This document shows, piece by piece, positions 34,508 through 42,743 of a stretch of DNA of 64,000 nucleotides. Each line of letters begins with the position of its first letter. Position 1 is the stretch's first letter. Both the position numbers and the translations under genes were made by a program. The stretch is taken from the NCBI RefSeq assembly GCF_002213425.1, contig NZ_NJGV01000006.1, positions 124,001-188,000 on the forward strand, written 5' to 3'. The notes under the pieces are model-generated. The model had not been told where the DNA came from and did not search any database. It worked only from the letters and a program-made list of their open reading frames with translations. The DNA comes from Herbaspirillum aquaticum (GTDB lineage Bacteria; Pseudomonadota; Gammaproteobacteria; Burkholderiales; Burkholderiaceae_D).

Positions 34508-36610
34508 ATGTCAGCTTCCTTTCATTTCCTGCTGTTGGCCTTCGCCCTGCTGGTGGCCAGCCTGTCGGCCTACGCCGCGCTGGAGGTCTCCGAGCGCATC
34601 GTGCTGCAGGAAGCCCAGCATCGCCGCGTCTGGCTCTCGGTGGGCGCGGTGGTGTTCGGCCTGGGCGTGTGGGGCGCCATGCTGCTCAGCGTGGCCTCGC
34701 TGGATGCGCCCTTCACCATCGCCTTCGATGCGCGCATGGTGGTGCTGGCCCTGCTGCTGTGCCTGGGCAGTGCCTTCTACCTGATGCACCTGACGGGCAT
34801 GCGGCGGCCTCATCCGACCCGGCTGGTGATCGGCGGGATGGCCATCGGCGCGCTCTTCAATGCCGCCTTCCACATCGCGCTCAAATCCATGACGCTGGTG
34901 CCGCCACTGCTGTATCACACCCCCTTGCTGATCGTGGCGCTGGTGGTGTCGGAGGTGGTGGCGGTATTCATCGTCACCCTGTTCTCGGCCAGCAACGGGC
35001 GCAAGCCCATGACGGGGTCACTCAATTCGCAGCAGGCCCGGCGCGTGCTGGCCGCACTGCTGGTGGGCGCCGGGCTGGTCTCCTCGGCTGCAGCGGGGCT
35101 GCGTGCCGTGCTCATCGAGCCGCAGGCGCAGAGCGTGGTGGCCAACGGCATCAGCCGCGAGCACCTGGTCAATGGCCTGGTGTTCCTCGCCTTCATGGCC
35201 ATGGCGCTGGCGCTGGTGGTCAGCGGCGTGCAGCGCAATGAAGTCCTCAAGAAGATCGTCGGGCGCACCAACGACAAGCTGCTGCATTTCGCCACCCATG
35301 ACGTGCTGACCGGCTTGCCCAACCGCGCGCTCCTGTCCGACCGCATCCAGCATGCGGTGGAAGTGGCACGCCGCAATGGCAAACCGTTCGCGGTGCTGTT
35401 CATGGACCTCGATGGTTTCAAGGCCATCAATGATTCGCTCGGCCATGCCGTGGGCGATGGCCTGCTGGTGGCGGTGGCGCAGCGCATCCGTGCCTGCATC
35501 CGCGGCGAGGACATGGTTGCGCGCATCGGTGGCGATGAATTCGTGGTGGTGATGAGCAACCTGTCTTCGCCGGAGGTGGTGGAGCAGTTGTCGGAGAATA
35601 TCCTGTCGGCATTGCGCCAGGATTTCCAGCTCGAGGATGCCACGCTGCGCGTGACCTCCAGCATCGGCATTGCCGTCTATCCCAACAGTGGCGACTCGGT
35701 CGATGCCCTGATGAAGAATGCCGATGCCGCCATGTACGAGGCCAAGCAGAGCGGGCGCAATACCTATCGTTTCTTCGAGCCGGCCATGCATGCCAGCGCC
35801 ATGCGCCACCTGCAGGTGCGCCAGGCGCTGCAGCAGGCCATCGACGGCCGCCAGTTCCGCCTGCACTTCCAGCCCAAGTATCGCGGTGCCGCCAAGGAAC
35901 TGACCGGACTGGAAGCGCTGCTGCGCTGGCATCATCCGGAGCTGGGCGAGATGGCGCCGTCCGAATTCATCCCCATCGCCGAACGCTCGGGGCAGATTCT
36001 TTGCATCGGTGACTGGGTGCTGCAGGCCGTCTGCGACCAGATCGCGTGCTGGGATGCGGCCGGCATGAAACCGGTCAAGGTGGCAATGAATCTTTCACCG
36101 CTGCAGATGCGCAGCGATCTGGTGGACAGCATCATCAAGGTGGTCAGCGCAGCCGGGATCGCGCCACAGCGGCTCATGTTCGAGATCACCGAGACGGCCG
36201 CGATGAAGGATGTGGAGCGCACGACGCGGGTGGTGCGGGAGCTGCAGTCGCTGGGATTCGATATCGCCATCGATGATTTCGGCACCGGCTATTCCAGCCT
36301 GGCCTACCTGGCGCAGTTCCACTGCCGGCAGGTCAAGATCGATCGCTTCTTCACCTCGCGCCTGGACCTGGACGATCACTCCGGCCGCGCCATCGTGGCC
36401 GCCATCATTGCGCTGGCGCATGCACTGCAGATGGAAGTGGTGGCCGAGGGCGTGGAGACGGAAGGGCAGCTGCGCGAACTGCAGCTGCTGCATTGCGACC
36501 AGGTACAGGGTTTCCTGCTGGGCCGGCCCGACGAAGCGCCCAGCGTGCCCGGCCTGGTCAATGCCAGCAATGACGATCTGTTCGCCGCCGGCGGCCTGCT
36601 CAAACGCTGA
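34508..36610 (+). CDS. Membrane GGDEF-EAL protein with MHYT-like sensor
   Basis: A 700-aa protein. Seven hydrophobic segments in residues 1 to about 245 have the spacing of an MHYT sensor. The Met-His-x-x-x-x-Met signature is altered: the first repeat reads GVWGAMLLSV and a later one FNAAFHIALKSM, so metal or gas binding may be lost. The cyclase domain carries intact GGDEF at residues 341-345, and the EAL motif is at 469-471 with EITET, DDFGTGYSS and VAEGVE. It may therefore both make and degrade cyclic-di-GMP. Start 34508 follows a weak CCAGG; an in-frame extension to 34265 is judged untranslated leader. The end overlaps the convergent MATE gene by 11 bp. Confidence 0.93.
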   Translation: MSASFHFLLLAFALLVASLSAYAALEVSERIVLQEAQHRRVWLSVGAVVFGLGVWGAMLLSVASLDAPFTIAFDARMVVLALLLCLGSAFYLMHLTGMRRPHPTRLVIGGMAIGALFNAAFHIALKSMTLVPPLLYHTPLLIVALVVSEVVAVFIVTLFSASNGRKPMTGSLNSQQARRVLAALLVGAGLVSSAAAGLRAVLIEPQAQSVVANGISREHLVNGLVFLAFMAMALALVVSGVQRNEVLKKIVGRTNDKLLHFATHDVLTGLPNRALLSDRIQHAVEVARRNGKPFAVLFMDLDGFKAINDSLGHAVGDGLLVAVAQRIRACIRGEDMVARIGGDEFVVVMSNLSSPEVVEQLSENILSALRQDFQLEDATLRVTSSIGIAVYPNSGDSVDALMKNADAAMYEAKQSGRNTYRFFEPAMHASAMRHLQVRQALQQAIDGRQFRLHFQPKYRGAAKELTGLEALLRWHHPELGEMAPSEFIPIAERSGQILCIGDWVLQAVCDQIACWDAAGMKPVKVAMNLSPLQMRSDLVDSIIKVVSAAGIAPQRLMFEITETAAMKDVERTTRVVRELQSLGFDIAIDDFGTGYSSLAYLAQFHCRQVKIDRFFTSRLDLDDHSGRAIVAAIIALAHALQMEVVAEGVETEGQLRELQLLHCDQVQGFLLGRPDEAPSVPGLVNASNDDLFAAGGLLKR

Positions 36611-37991
36611 GTTCGCCGCGCTGCGCGCGGGCCTGGATCACGCGCAGGTAGGCCAGCAGGCCCACCGCCACCATGCCCAGGCTGAGGCTGTTGGCCAACC
36701 AGAAGCCGGACGGGCCGCGCAAGGCGGGCGGGGCCATGCCCAGGGGATCGAGTCCCAGCAGATAGCCGCCGCCCAATCCCACTCCCCACAGTGTGACCGC
36801 ATAGATGACGGTGGGCACCACCGCCACCTTGTAAGCCCGCAGTACGAAGGCGGTGGTCACCTGCATGGAATCGAAGAGCTGGTAGAAGGCGATGTAGAGG
36901 AACAGCGGCAGCGCCGCGCCCACGATCACCGGATCGGGCGTATAGGCGCGAATGATGTGCTCGCGCAGGAACCAGACTATCACCCCGATCACCACCGACA
37001 ATGAAACGGCCAGGCGGATGCCGGCGCGGCCGATCTTCTTGGCCTCCAGCATGTTGCCGCCGCCGATGGCTTGTGCCACCAGCGTGCTGGTGGCGCTGGC
37101 GATGGATAGCGGCAGCATGTAGAGCACCGTGCCGACGTTGGCCGTGATCTGGTGACCGGCCACCGGGACCGCACCCAGGCGGGCGATGAAGACGGCCATC
37201 AAGGTGAAGGCGGTGACCTCGATGAAATAGGACATGCCGATCGGAATGCCCAGCCGCAGCAGCGTGCGCTGGCTTTTCCAGGAGGGCGCCACGAAGCCGC
37301 TGCCGAACAGCTTGAGCGGACGATACAGCGGCAGGCGCGCCACCAGGAGCCATGCCGCGATCATCATCAGCCAGGCGATCACCGTCGTGGCGATGGCGCA
37401 ACCGGGGCCGCCAAAGGCAGGCAGCCCCAGGCCGCCGAAGATGAGCAGTGCATTCAAGGGGAGCTTGAGCAGCAGGCCGCCCAGCTGCAAGGCCATCACC
37501 ATCTTGGGCTTGGCCAGCGCCGTGTTGAGCGAGGAGTAGACGCGGAAGAACAGCGTGGCAGGCAGGGCCAGTGCCTCGATGCGCAAGTACAGCGTGGCCT
37601 TCTCGACCAGTTCCGGCGAAGCCTTGGCGACGGCCAAAAAGAGCGGCGAGAACATCAGGATCAGCGAGCCGACGATGGAAAGCAGCACCGCCAGCCACAT
37701 GCCCTGCTTGACCTCATGGCCGATCTCGCCCACGCGGCCTGCGCCGTAGAGCTGGCCGATGGTCGGCTGCAGCGCCTGCAGCACGCCGGACAAGCCGACG
37801 AAGACGCTCACGTAGATCGACACCCCCAGCGCCAGCGCGCCCAGGTCCAGCGCGGAAAAGCGCGAGACCATCGCGGTATCGATGACGCCATTGGCGATGA
37901 TGGCCAGCTGGCCGATCAGCAGCGGCCAGGCCAGCCGCGCGATGCGGCCGGCGTGATGGCGGGAGGAGAGGGCGGGCAGTTCAGTGGTCAC
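36600..37991 (-). CDS. MATE family multidrug/toxin efflux transporter
   Basis: A 463-aa inner-membrane cation-coupled exporter with about 12 helices in two homologous halves. Recognisable segments are LAWPLLIGQLAIIANGVIDTAMVS near the N-terminus in parts, the second-half start LLRLGIPIGMSYFIEVTAF, and GHQITANVGTVLYMLPLSIASATSTLVAQAIG in parts, which is typical of the NorM group. The drug range cannot be inferred. The glycosyltransferase gene ends 18 bp upstream on the same strand, so the two may share a transcript. Confidence 0.94.
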   Translation of the reverse strand: MTTELPALSSRHHAGRIARLAWPLLIGQLAIIANGVIDTAMVSRFSALDLGALALGVSIYVSVFVGLSGVLQALQPTIGQLYGAGRVGEIGHEVKQGMWLAVLLSIVGSLILMFSPLFLAVAKASPELVEKATLYLRIEALALPATLFFRVYSSLNTALAKPKMVMALQLGGLLLKLPLNALLIFGGLGLPAFGGPGCAIATTVIAWLMMIAAWLLVARLPLYRPLKLFGSGFVAPSWKSQRTLLRLGIPIGMSYFIEVTAFTLMAVFIARLGAVPVAGHQITANVGTVLYMLPLSIASATSTLVAQAIGGGNMLEAKKIGRAGIRLAVSLSVVIGVIVWFLREHIIRAYTPDPVIVGAALPLFLYIAFYQLFDSMQVTTAFVLRAYKVAVVPTVIYAVTLWGVGLGGGYLLGLDPLGMAPPALRGPSGFWLANSLSLGMVAVGLLAYLRVIQARAQRGELSV

Positions 37992-38009
37992 GCGAGAAGC
38001 AAGCCCTGG

Positions 38010-39734
38010 TCAGCGGCCGGCACGGCGATAGAGGCGGAAGCGCTCGTCACGGTCGGAGGGGCGGCGGCCTTCCCAGACCATGCGCCAGTTGCCGGGATAT
38101 TGGCGCAACAGGAGCGTGGCGTCCTGGTTGCTGATGTCATCCTGCAGCAGCAGGTAATCGCAACTCTGGTCGCGCTCATCGGCAAAACGCACGTTGCCGA
38201 AATAAGCGAAGGAAGCCCGTTGCGCCGGGCCGACATTGGTCTGCACGCACTGCTTGACCGAGGTCAGCTTGGCTTCGATCTGCTCGGCCACGCCGGCATA
38301 GCTCTTGCCATAGTTGACCCAGGGCAGCCACAGCGTCATGAGCAGCACCCAGCACAGGATCACGCCGCCCGAAGACAGCACCACCGCCCGCCACAAGACC
38401 GAAGGACGGCGCGAGATGCGCCAGTGCACCACCACGATCCAGGCGATGGTGGCGGCCACCGCAATGGCCAGCGAGATCCATTCGAAGCCGGGCTTGAAGC
38501 CGGGCGCAAGCTTGTAGGCATTGCGCGCGATCTTGGCCGGCCAGCCGGTTTCCTTGGCGATCCAGCCGATCCAGATGAAGGCGGCCGAGGTGGTCAGCGT
38601 CATCACCGAGAACCAGTCCACCGCATTGATGGCGCCGCGCTTCATGGTGGGCAGGCCGAAGGCGGCCAGGATCGCCAGCGGCGGCAGCAGCGGCAGCAGC
38701 ATGCCTTCTTCGCGATGCACGTTGATCAGGATCAGCAGCGTGATGGGGATCAGGAAGGCCAGCGGCAGCGCGATATGCAGCGAACCCAGCTGGCGCCGCC
38801 AGGCGTAGAGCGCCCAGCCGGCGAAGGGCCAGGCGGGCCAGGCAAACCAGACGCCGTACTTGCCGAGGAAGGCCACGGTGGCCAGGGTGGGACGGTTCAA
38901 CTGGTAGATGTTCCAGCTCATCCACAGCTCGAACTGGCTGGCGGCTTCAGCCGGGATCAGCTTGTGCAGGGTGACCACCCACGCGGCGCTCATGAGCAGG
39001 GCCAGCGGCAGCGACAACAACAGCAGCAGGCCCAGGGCCCGGCCATCCTTGCGCAGCGCGGCCAGCAACACCAGGGCGATCAATACGCCGGCCGGCAGGA
39101 GCCAGCCATAGGTCAGCACCAGCATGCCCAGCGCCGCGCCCAGCCAGATGCCATGGCGCAGCTTGCCGGCATCGAACACGCGGGCCGCGCCGAACATGGC
39201 ATAGGCCACCAGGGCGATCTGCAGGGTCTTGGGACTGGTCTCATGGCTGTGCAGCAGCAGGCCGAGGAAACCGAGATAGATCAGGAAGGCACCATCGGCC
39301 AGGGTACGGCCGAAGTCCTTGGGTTCGGGCTGGCCACCGAAGGCCAGCTTCAAGGGCTGGGCTTCGGCACGACGGCCCAGCAGGTAGGTGGTGTACCAGA
39401 TCGAGAGCGAACCGACCAGGAAGCAGCCGATGACCGAGAGGCGCGCGGCCAGCGGGTCGCCCAGCAGCCAGCCGAACAGTTTGATGCAAATTGCACCGAA
39501 CCAGTAGGCCAGAGGGCTTTCAGCCGGCAGCGGCAGGCCGGCCACGTTGGGGGTGAGCCAGTCGGTGAGCGTACCGTGGGCCATGGTCCACATCACGCCG
39601 AAGGTGGTGGCGTCCTCGTTCTTCCAGGGGTCACGGCCGATCAGGCCGGGCAGGATGTAGAGGAGGGCGAGCGCAAGCAGGGCCATGCGCGGAAGCGCAT
39701 TGGTCGCGGCGGCGGGAAGACGGACTGGCTTCAT
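38010..39734 (-). CDS. GT39-type (ArnT/PMT-like) membrane glycosyltransferase
   Basis: A 574-aa polytopic protein with about 12 hydrophobic helices and a periplasmic C-terminal part. The first loop has the acidic pair RDPWKNEDATTFG, matching the catalytic DE region of the dolichyl/undecaprenyl-phosphate-sugar family that includes ArnT (lipid A aminoarabinose transfer). The acceptor is unknown. The ATG at 39734 is used; a TTG one codon earlier also opens the frame. It lies just upstream of the MATE gene. Confidence 0.85.
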   Translation of the reverse strand: MKPVRLPAAATNALPRMALLALALLYILPGLIGRDPWKNEDATTFGVMWTMAHGTLTDWLTPNVAGLPLPAESPLAYWFGAICIKLFGWLLGDPLAARLSVIGCFLVGSLSIWYTTYLLGRRAEAQPLKLAFGGQPEPKDFGRTLADGAFLIYLGFLGLLLHSHETSPKTLQIALVAYAMFGAARVFDAGKLRHGIWLGAALGMLVLTYGWLLPAGVLIALVLLAALRKDGRALGLLLLLSLPLALLMSAAWVVTLHKLIPAEAASQFELWMSWNIYQLNRPTLATVAFLGKYGVWFAWPAWPFAGWALYAWRRQLGSLHIALPLAFLIPITLLILINVHREEGMLLPLLPPLAILAAFGLPTMKRGAINAVDWFSVMTLTTSAAFIWIGWIAKETGWPAKIARNAYKLAPGFKPGFEWISLAIAVAATIAWIVVVHWRISRRPSVLWRAVVLSSGGVILCWVLLMTLWLPWVNYGKSYAGVAEQIEAKLTSVKQCVQTNVGPAQRASFAYFGNVRFADERDQSCDYLLLQDDISNQDATLLLRQYPGNWRMVWEGRRPSDRDERFRLYRRAGR

Positions 39735-39940
39735 CAAGATCTTGTTGCTCTTGTTCTGTGCTGCGTGTTGGGTGATGCGCGGGCTGGGGTGGCCTTGGCC
39801 GCGCTTGCCGTTGTCGGCGGCTGATATTGTTGGCTGTTTTTTTAGCAGGCCCTATTGTGCAGGAAAACCCGGTAAATAGTTGTTTCTGTCTGCTACATGC
39901 TGGTGCAGGCCACGGGCTACGTACCACGGGTGGACCAAAC

Positions 39941-39968
39941 AAAAAAGGCAGCCGGAGCTGCCTTTTTT
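39941..39968. terminator. Bidirectional terminator upstream of the GT39 gene / after rpmE2
   Basis: AAAAAAGGCAGC-CGGA-GCTGCCTTTTTT, a perfect 12-bp stem with T-runs on both strands. On the minus strand it ends rpmE2. Confidence 0.92.
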
Positions 39969-39982
39969 GGAGGAAGTACTGA

Positions 39983-40252
39983 TTACGCCTTCGAGACAGC
40001 AGTCTTCGAACCGACGGAACCGAACTTCTGGCGGAACTTCTCGACGCGGCCAGCGGTGTCGACGATCTTGTGCTTGCCGGTGTAGAACGGGTGCGATTCG
40101 GAAGACACTTCGATCTTTACCAGGGGATATTCCTTGCCTTCGAACTCGCCGGTTTCGCGGGTGCCGATGGTGGAGCGGGTGATGAACTTGAAGTCGTTCG
40201 ACATGTCGTGGAACAGGACTTCGCGGTAATCCGGGTGGATGCCTTCTTTCAT
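39983..40252 (-). CDS. rpmE2: 50S ribosomal protein L31 type B
   Basis: An 89-aa ribosomal protein. [18 protein letters not shown] and [24 protein letters not shown] (in parts) are the type-B signature. The CxxC zinc ligands of type A are missing, so it works without zinc; in many bacteria this form is made under zinc shortage. GAGG precedes the ATG at 40252. Confidence 0.96.
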   Translation of the reverse strand: MKEGIHPDYREVLFHDMSNDFKFITRSTIGTRETGEFEGKEYPLVKIEVSSESHPFYTGKHKIVDTAGRVEKFRQKFGSVGSKTAVSKA

Positions 40253-40351
40253 GATTGCCTCAAGAGTAGTTTGGTAGCCAATCGCCACTTCGTCGGTCGC
40301 CCTGCTTCTTGACCCGATTGATGATCACTTGCCGGTTTGGAAAAGTCCGAA

Positions 40352-40382
40352 ATTATACAGTGGAATCAGGGGCTTGGGTCAA
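40352..40382 (-). promoter_or_regulatory. Probable sigma-70 promoter of rpmE2
   Basis: On the minus strand TTGACC (40382-40377) and a perfect TATAAT (40357-40352) are separated by 19 bp, about 100 bp before the rpmE2 start. The spacing is long, so activity may need help. Confidence 0.5.
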
Positions 40383-40460
40383 GGCGGGCGACCGAGCCGA
40401 CCGGTGCGGCGTGGTATTTCAGATGAAAATGCGCCCGCCTTGTTTCCCATGGGGCAATGA

Positions 40461-40494
40461 AAAACGGCATGTCCGGTGAGGGACATGCCGTTTT
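40461..40494 (-). terminator. Rho-independent terminator after rho
   Basis: AAAACGGCATGTCC (40461-40474), 6-nt loop, GGACATGCCGTTTT (40481-40494). It is symmetric, so it can act in both directions. Confidence 0.9.
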
Positions 40495-40529
40495 CCGAAC
40501 CTGCCAAGGACTTAGTTGCTTTGATGAAC

Positions 40530-41792
40530 TTAGTTGCCCCGGCGCATCATGTCGAAGAACTCGGCGTTGTTCTTGGTGGACTTCATCTTGTCGAGGATGA
40601 ATTCCATCGCCTCGATTTCATCCATGTCGTACATGAGCTTGCGCAGCACCCAGATCTTTTGCAGCTGGTCCGGCTTGATCAACAGCTCTTCGCGGCGGGT
40701 GCCGGACTTGGAGAGGTTGATGGCGGGGTAGACACGCTTTTCGGCCAGGCGGCGTTCCAGGTGCACTTCCATGTTGCCGGTGCCCTTGAATTCTTCGTAG
40801 ATCACGTCATCCATGCGCGAACCGGTTTCGATCAGGGCGGTGGCGATGATGGTCAGCGAGCCGCCTTCTTCGACGTTGCGGGCAGCGCCGAAGAAACGCT
40901 TCGGGCGTTGCAGCGCGTTGGCGTCCACACCACCGGTGAGCACCTTGCCGGAGGCCGGGATCACGGTGTTGTAGGCGCGTGCCAGGCGGGTGATCGAGTC
41001 CAGCAGGATGACCACGTCCTTCTTCATTTCCACCAGGCGCTTGGCCTTTTCCAGCACCATTTCGGCGACCTGCACGTGACGCGTGGCCGGTTCGTCGAAG
41101 GTGGAGGCGACCACTTCGCCGCGCACCGAGCGCTGCATTTCGGTCACTTCTTCAGGACGTTCGTCGATGAGCAGCACGATCATCACGGTATCCGGATGAT
41201 TGGTGGTGATGGCGTGGGCGATGTGTTGCAGCATCACCGACTTGCCCGACTTGGGCGAGGCCACCAGCAGGCCGCGCTGGCCGCGGCCGACCGGGGCGAT
41301 CAGGTCGATGATGCGGCCGGTGATGTTTTCCTCGCCGCGCATGTCGCGCTCAAGCTGCAGGAGCTTGTTGGGATGCAGGGGCGTCAGGTTTTCAAACAGG
41401 ATGCGGTGCTTGGAGGCTTCCGGCGGTTCGCCGTTGACCTTGTCGACCTTGACCAGGGCGAAATAGCGCTCGCCGTCCTTGGGCGTGCGCACTTCACCTT
41501 CGATGGAGTCGCCGGTGTGCAGGTTGAAACGACGGATCTGCGAAGGCGAGATGTAGATGTCGTCGGTGGACGCCATGTAGCTGGCGTCGGGCGAGCGCAG
41601 GAAGCCGAAGCCGTCAGGCAACACTTCGAGGGCGCCATCGCCAAAAATCTGTTCTCCTGATTTTGCGCGCTTCTTCAGGATGGCAAACATCAGCTCCTGT
41701 TTGCGCAGGCGCGCAGCATTCTCGATGTCCAGGCTGATGGCCATTTCCAGCAAGGCAGAGACGTGCATCGCTTTTAGTTCTGATAAGTGCAT
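40530..41792 (-). CDS. rho: Transcription termination factor Rho
   Basis: The hexameric RNA helicase that ends untranslated transcripts. The 420-aa protein has the N-terminal helical and OB-fold RNA domain ([18 protein letters not shown]), Walker A ASPKSGKS, Walker [17 protein letters not shown], the Q-loop/R-loop region ([20 protein letters not shown]) and the C-terminal FDMMRRGN. The length is standard. It follows trxA by about 130 bp, the conserved trxA-rho order. Confidence 0.98.
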   Translation of the reverse strand: MHLSELKAMHVSALLEMAISLDIENAARLRKQELMFAILKKRAKSGEQIFGDGALEVLPDGFGFLRSPDASYMASTDDIYISPSQIRRFNLHTGDSIEGEVRTPKDGERYFALVKVDKVNGEPPEASKHRILFENLTPLHPNKLLQLERDMRGEENITGRIIDLIAPVGRGQRGLLVASPKSGKSVMLQHIAHAITTNHPDTVMIVLLIDERPEEVTEMQRSVRGEVVASTFDEPATRHVQVAEMVLEKAKRLVEMKKDVVILLDSITRLARAYNTVIPASGKVLTGGVDANALQRPKRFFGAARNVEEGGSLTIIATALIETGSRMDDVIYEEFKGTGNMEVHLERRLAEKRVYPAINLSKSGTRREELLIKPDQLQKIWVLRKLMYDMDEIEAMEFILDKMKSTKNNAEFFDMMRRGN

Positions 41793-41923
41793 ATGAGTGT
41801 CCCGGGACGGGATAAGTAAAGGTGGGGGAGGGAATTGCGTGGTGTGGATCTAGGATAAAGCCGGCCACCGTGTGGCGGGCGGACGGCAGCGCGAGCGCGC
41901 CGCCGTCGGATGTTACATCAGAA

Positions 41924-42250
41924 TCAGATGTTGCTGTCGATGAACGAGACCAGCTGGCCCTTGGCCAGTGCGCCGACCTTCTGGGCAGCGGCGGCACCGT
42001 TCTTGAACAGGATCAGGGTCGGGATGCCGCGGATGCCGAACTTGGCCGGGATGGCCTGGTTGGAGTCCACGTCCAGCTTGGCGATCTGCAGCTTGCCGTC
42101 GTATTCCTTGGCGACTTCTTCCAGGATCGGGGCGATGGCCTTGCAGGGGCCGCACCATTCCGCCCAGAAATCAACCAGCACGGGCTTGTCGGACTTCAGC
42201 ACATCGGCTTCGAAGGAGGCGTCAGTAATATGTTTGATATGTTCGCTCAT
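41924..42250 (-). CDS. trxA: Thioredoxin 1
   Basis: A 108-aa disulfide reductase with the active site WAEWCGPCK, the cis-proline loop [11 protein letters not shown] and Asp in VDFWAEW. Start 42250 has GAGGAAAT. Upstream, 42251-42743 holds the divergent promoters of trxA and addB but no further gene; TTCAA-N7-TTGAA at about 42380-42396 is a small dyad there. Confidence 0.97.
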   Translation of the reverse strand: MSEHIKHITDASFEADVLKSDKPVLVDFWAEWCGPCKAIAPILEEVAKEYDGKLQIAKLDVDSNQAIPAKFGIRGIPTLILFKNGAAAAQKVGALAKGQLVSFIDSNI

Positions 42251-42743
42251 GGCATTTCCTCGGTGTGAGGCAGTGGTGTAATTAGTCAATCAGCGCCGGT
42301 GGACACATACCATCAGGCCTGGCGTGAGCCATCAACGCTTCCGGAGTTGCTAGGTCTACGTGGAGTCGTTGCGCGCCGATTCAAGTTGTAATTGAAGCGC
42401 GGCAGAGGTAAGCGGCGGGATACAGGGGCAATCATAACCCATTTTGAGGGAAAGTGTGGACGCGCGGTCCGTGGCCTGTTGTCACCCGTCCTCATCCCTG
42501 CCATTGCGGCGCTGCGCTAGCACCGGCGCGGCTTTGCCCGCTGCACCCGCAGGGCCGGCAGGGCGCTGTCTGGCATACAATGCGCAGCATGGACTGCCCC
42601 GGCGCGATTGAAAAAATCTGTCGGAGCAAGAGAAAAATACAATGACCGCGCGGTCCGTTGACGCTCTTGTGCCGCCTCGGCCGTCACCTCGGCCGTGCAG
42701 ATACGCGCTATCCTCACCAGCCCTCACCGAATCCAGAGAACGC

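Noticed and set aside
37152-39824. 890-codon Gln/His-rich frame opposite the MATE and GT39 genes
   Set aside because: Low-complexity translation typical of the complement of membrane-protein genes.
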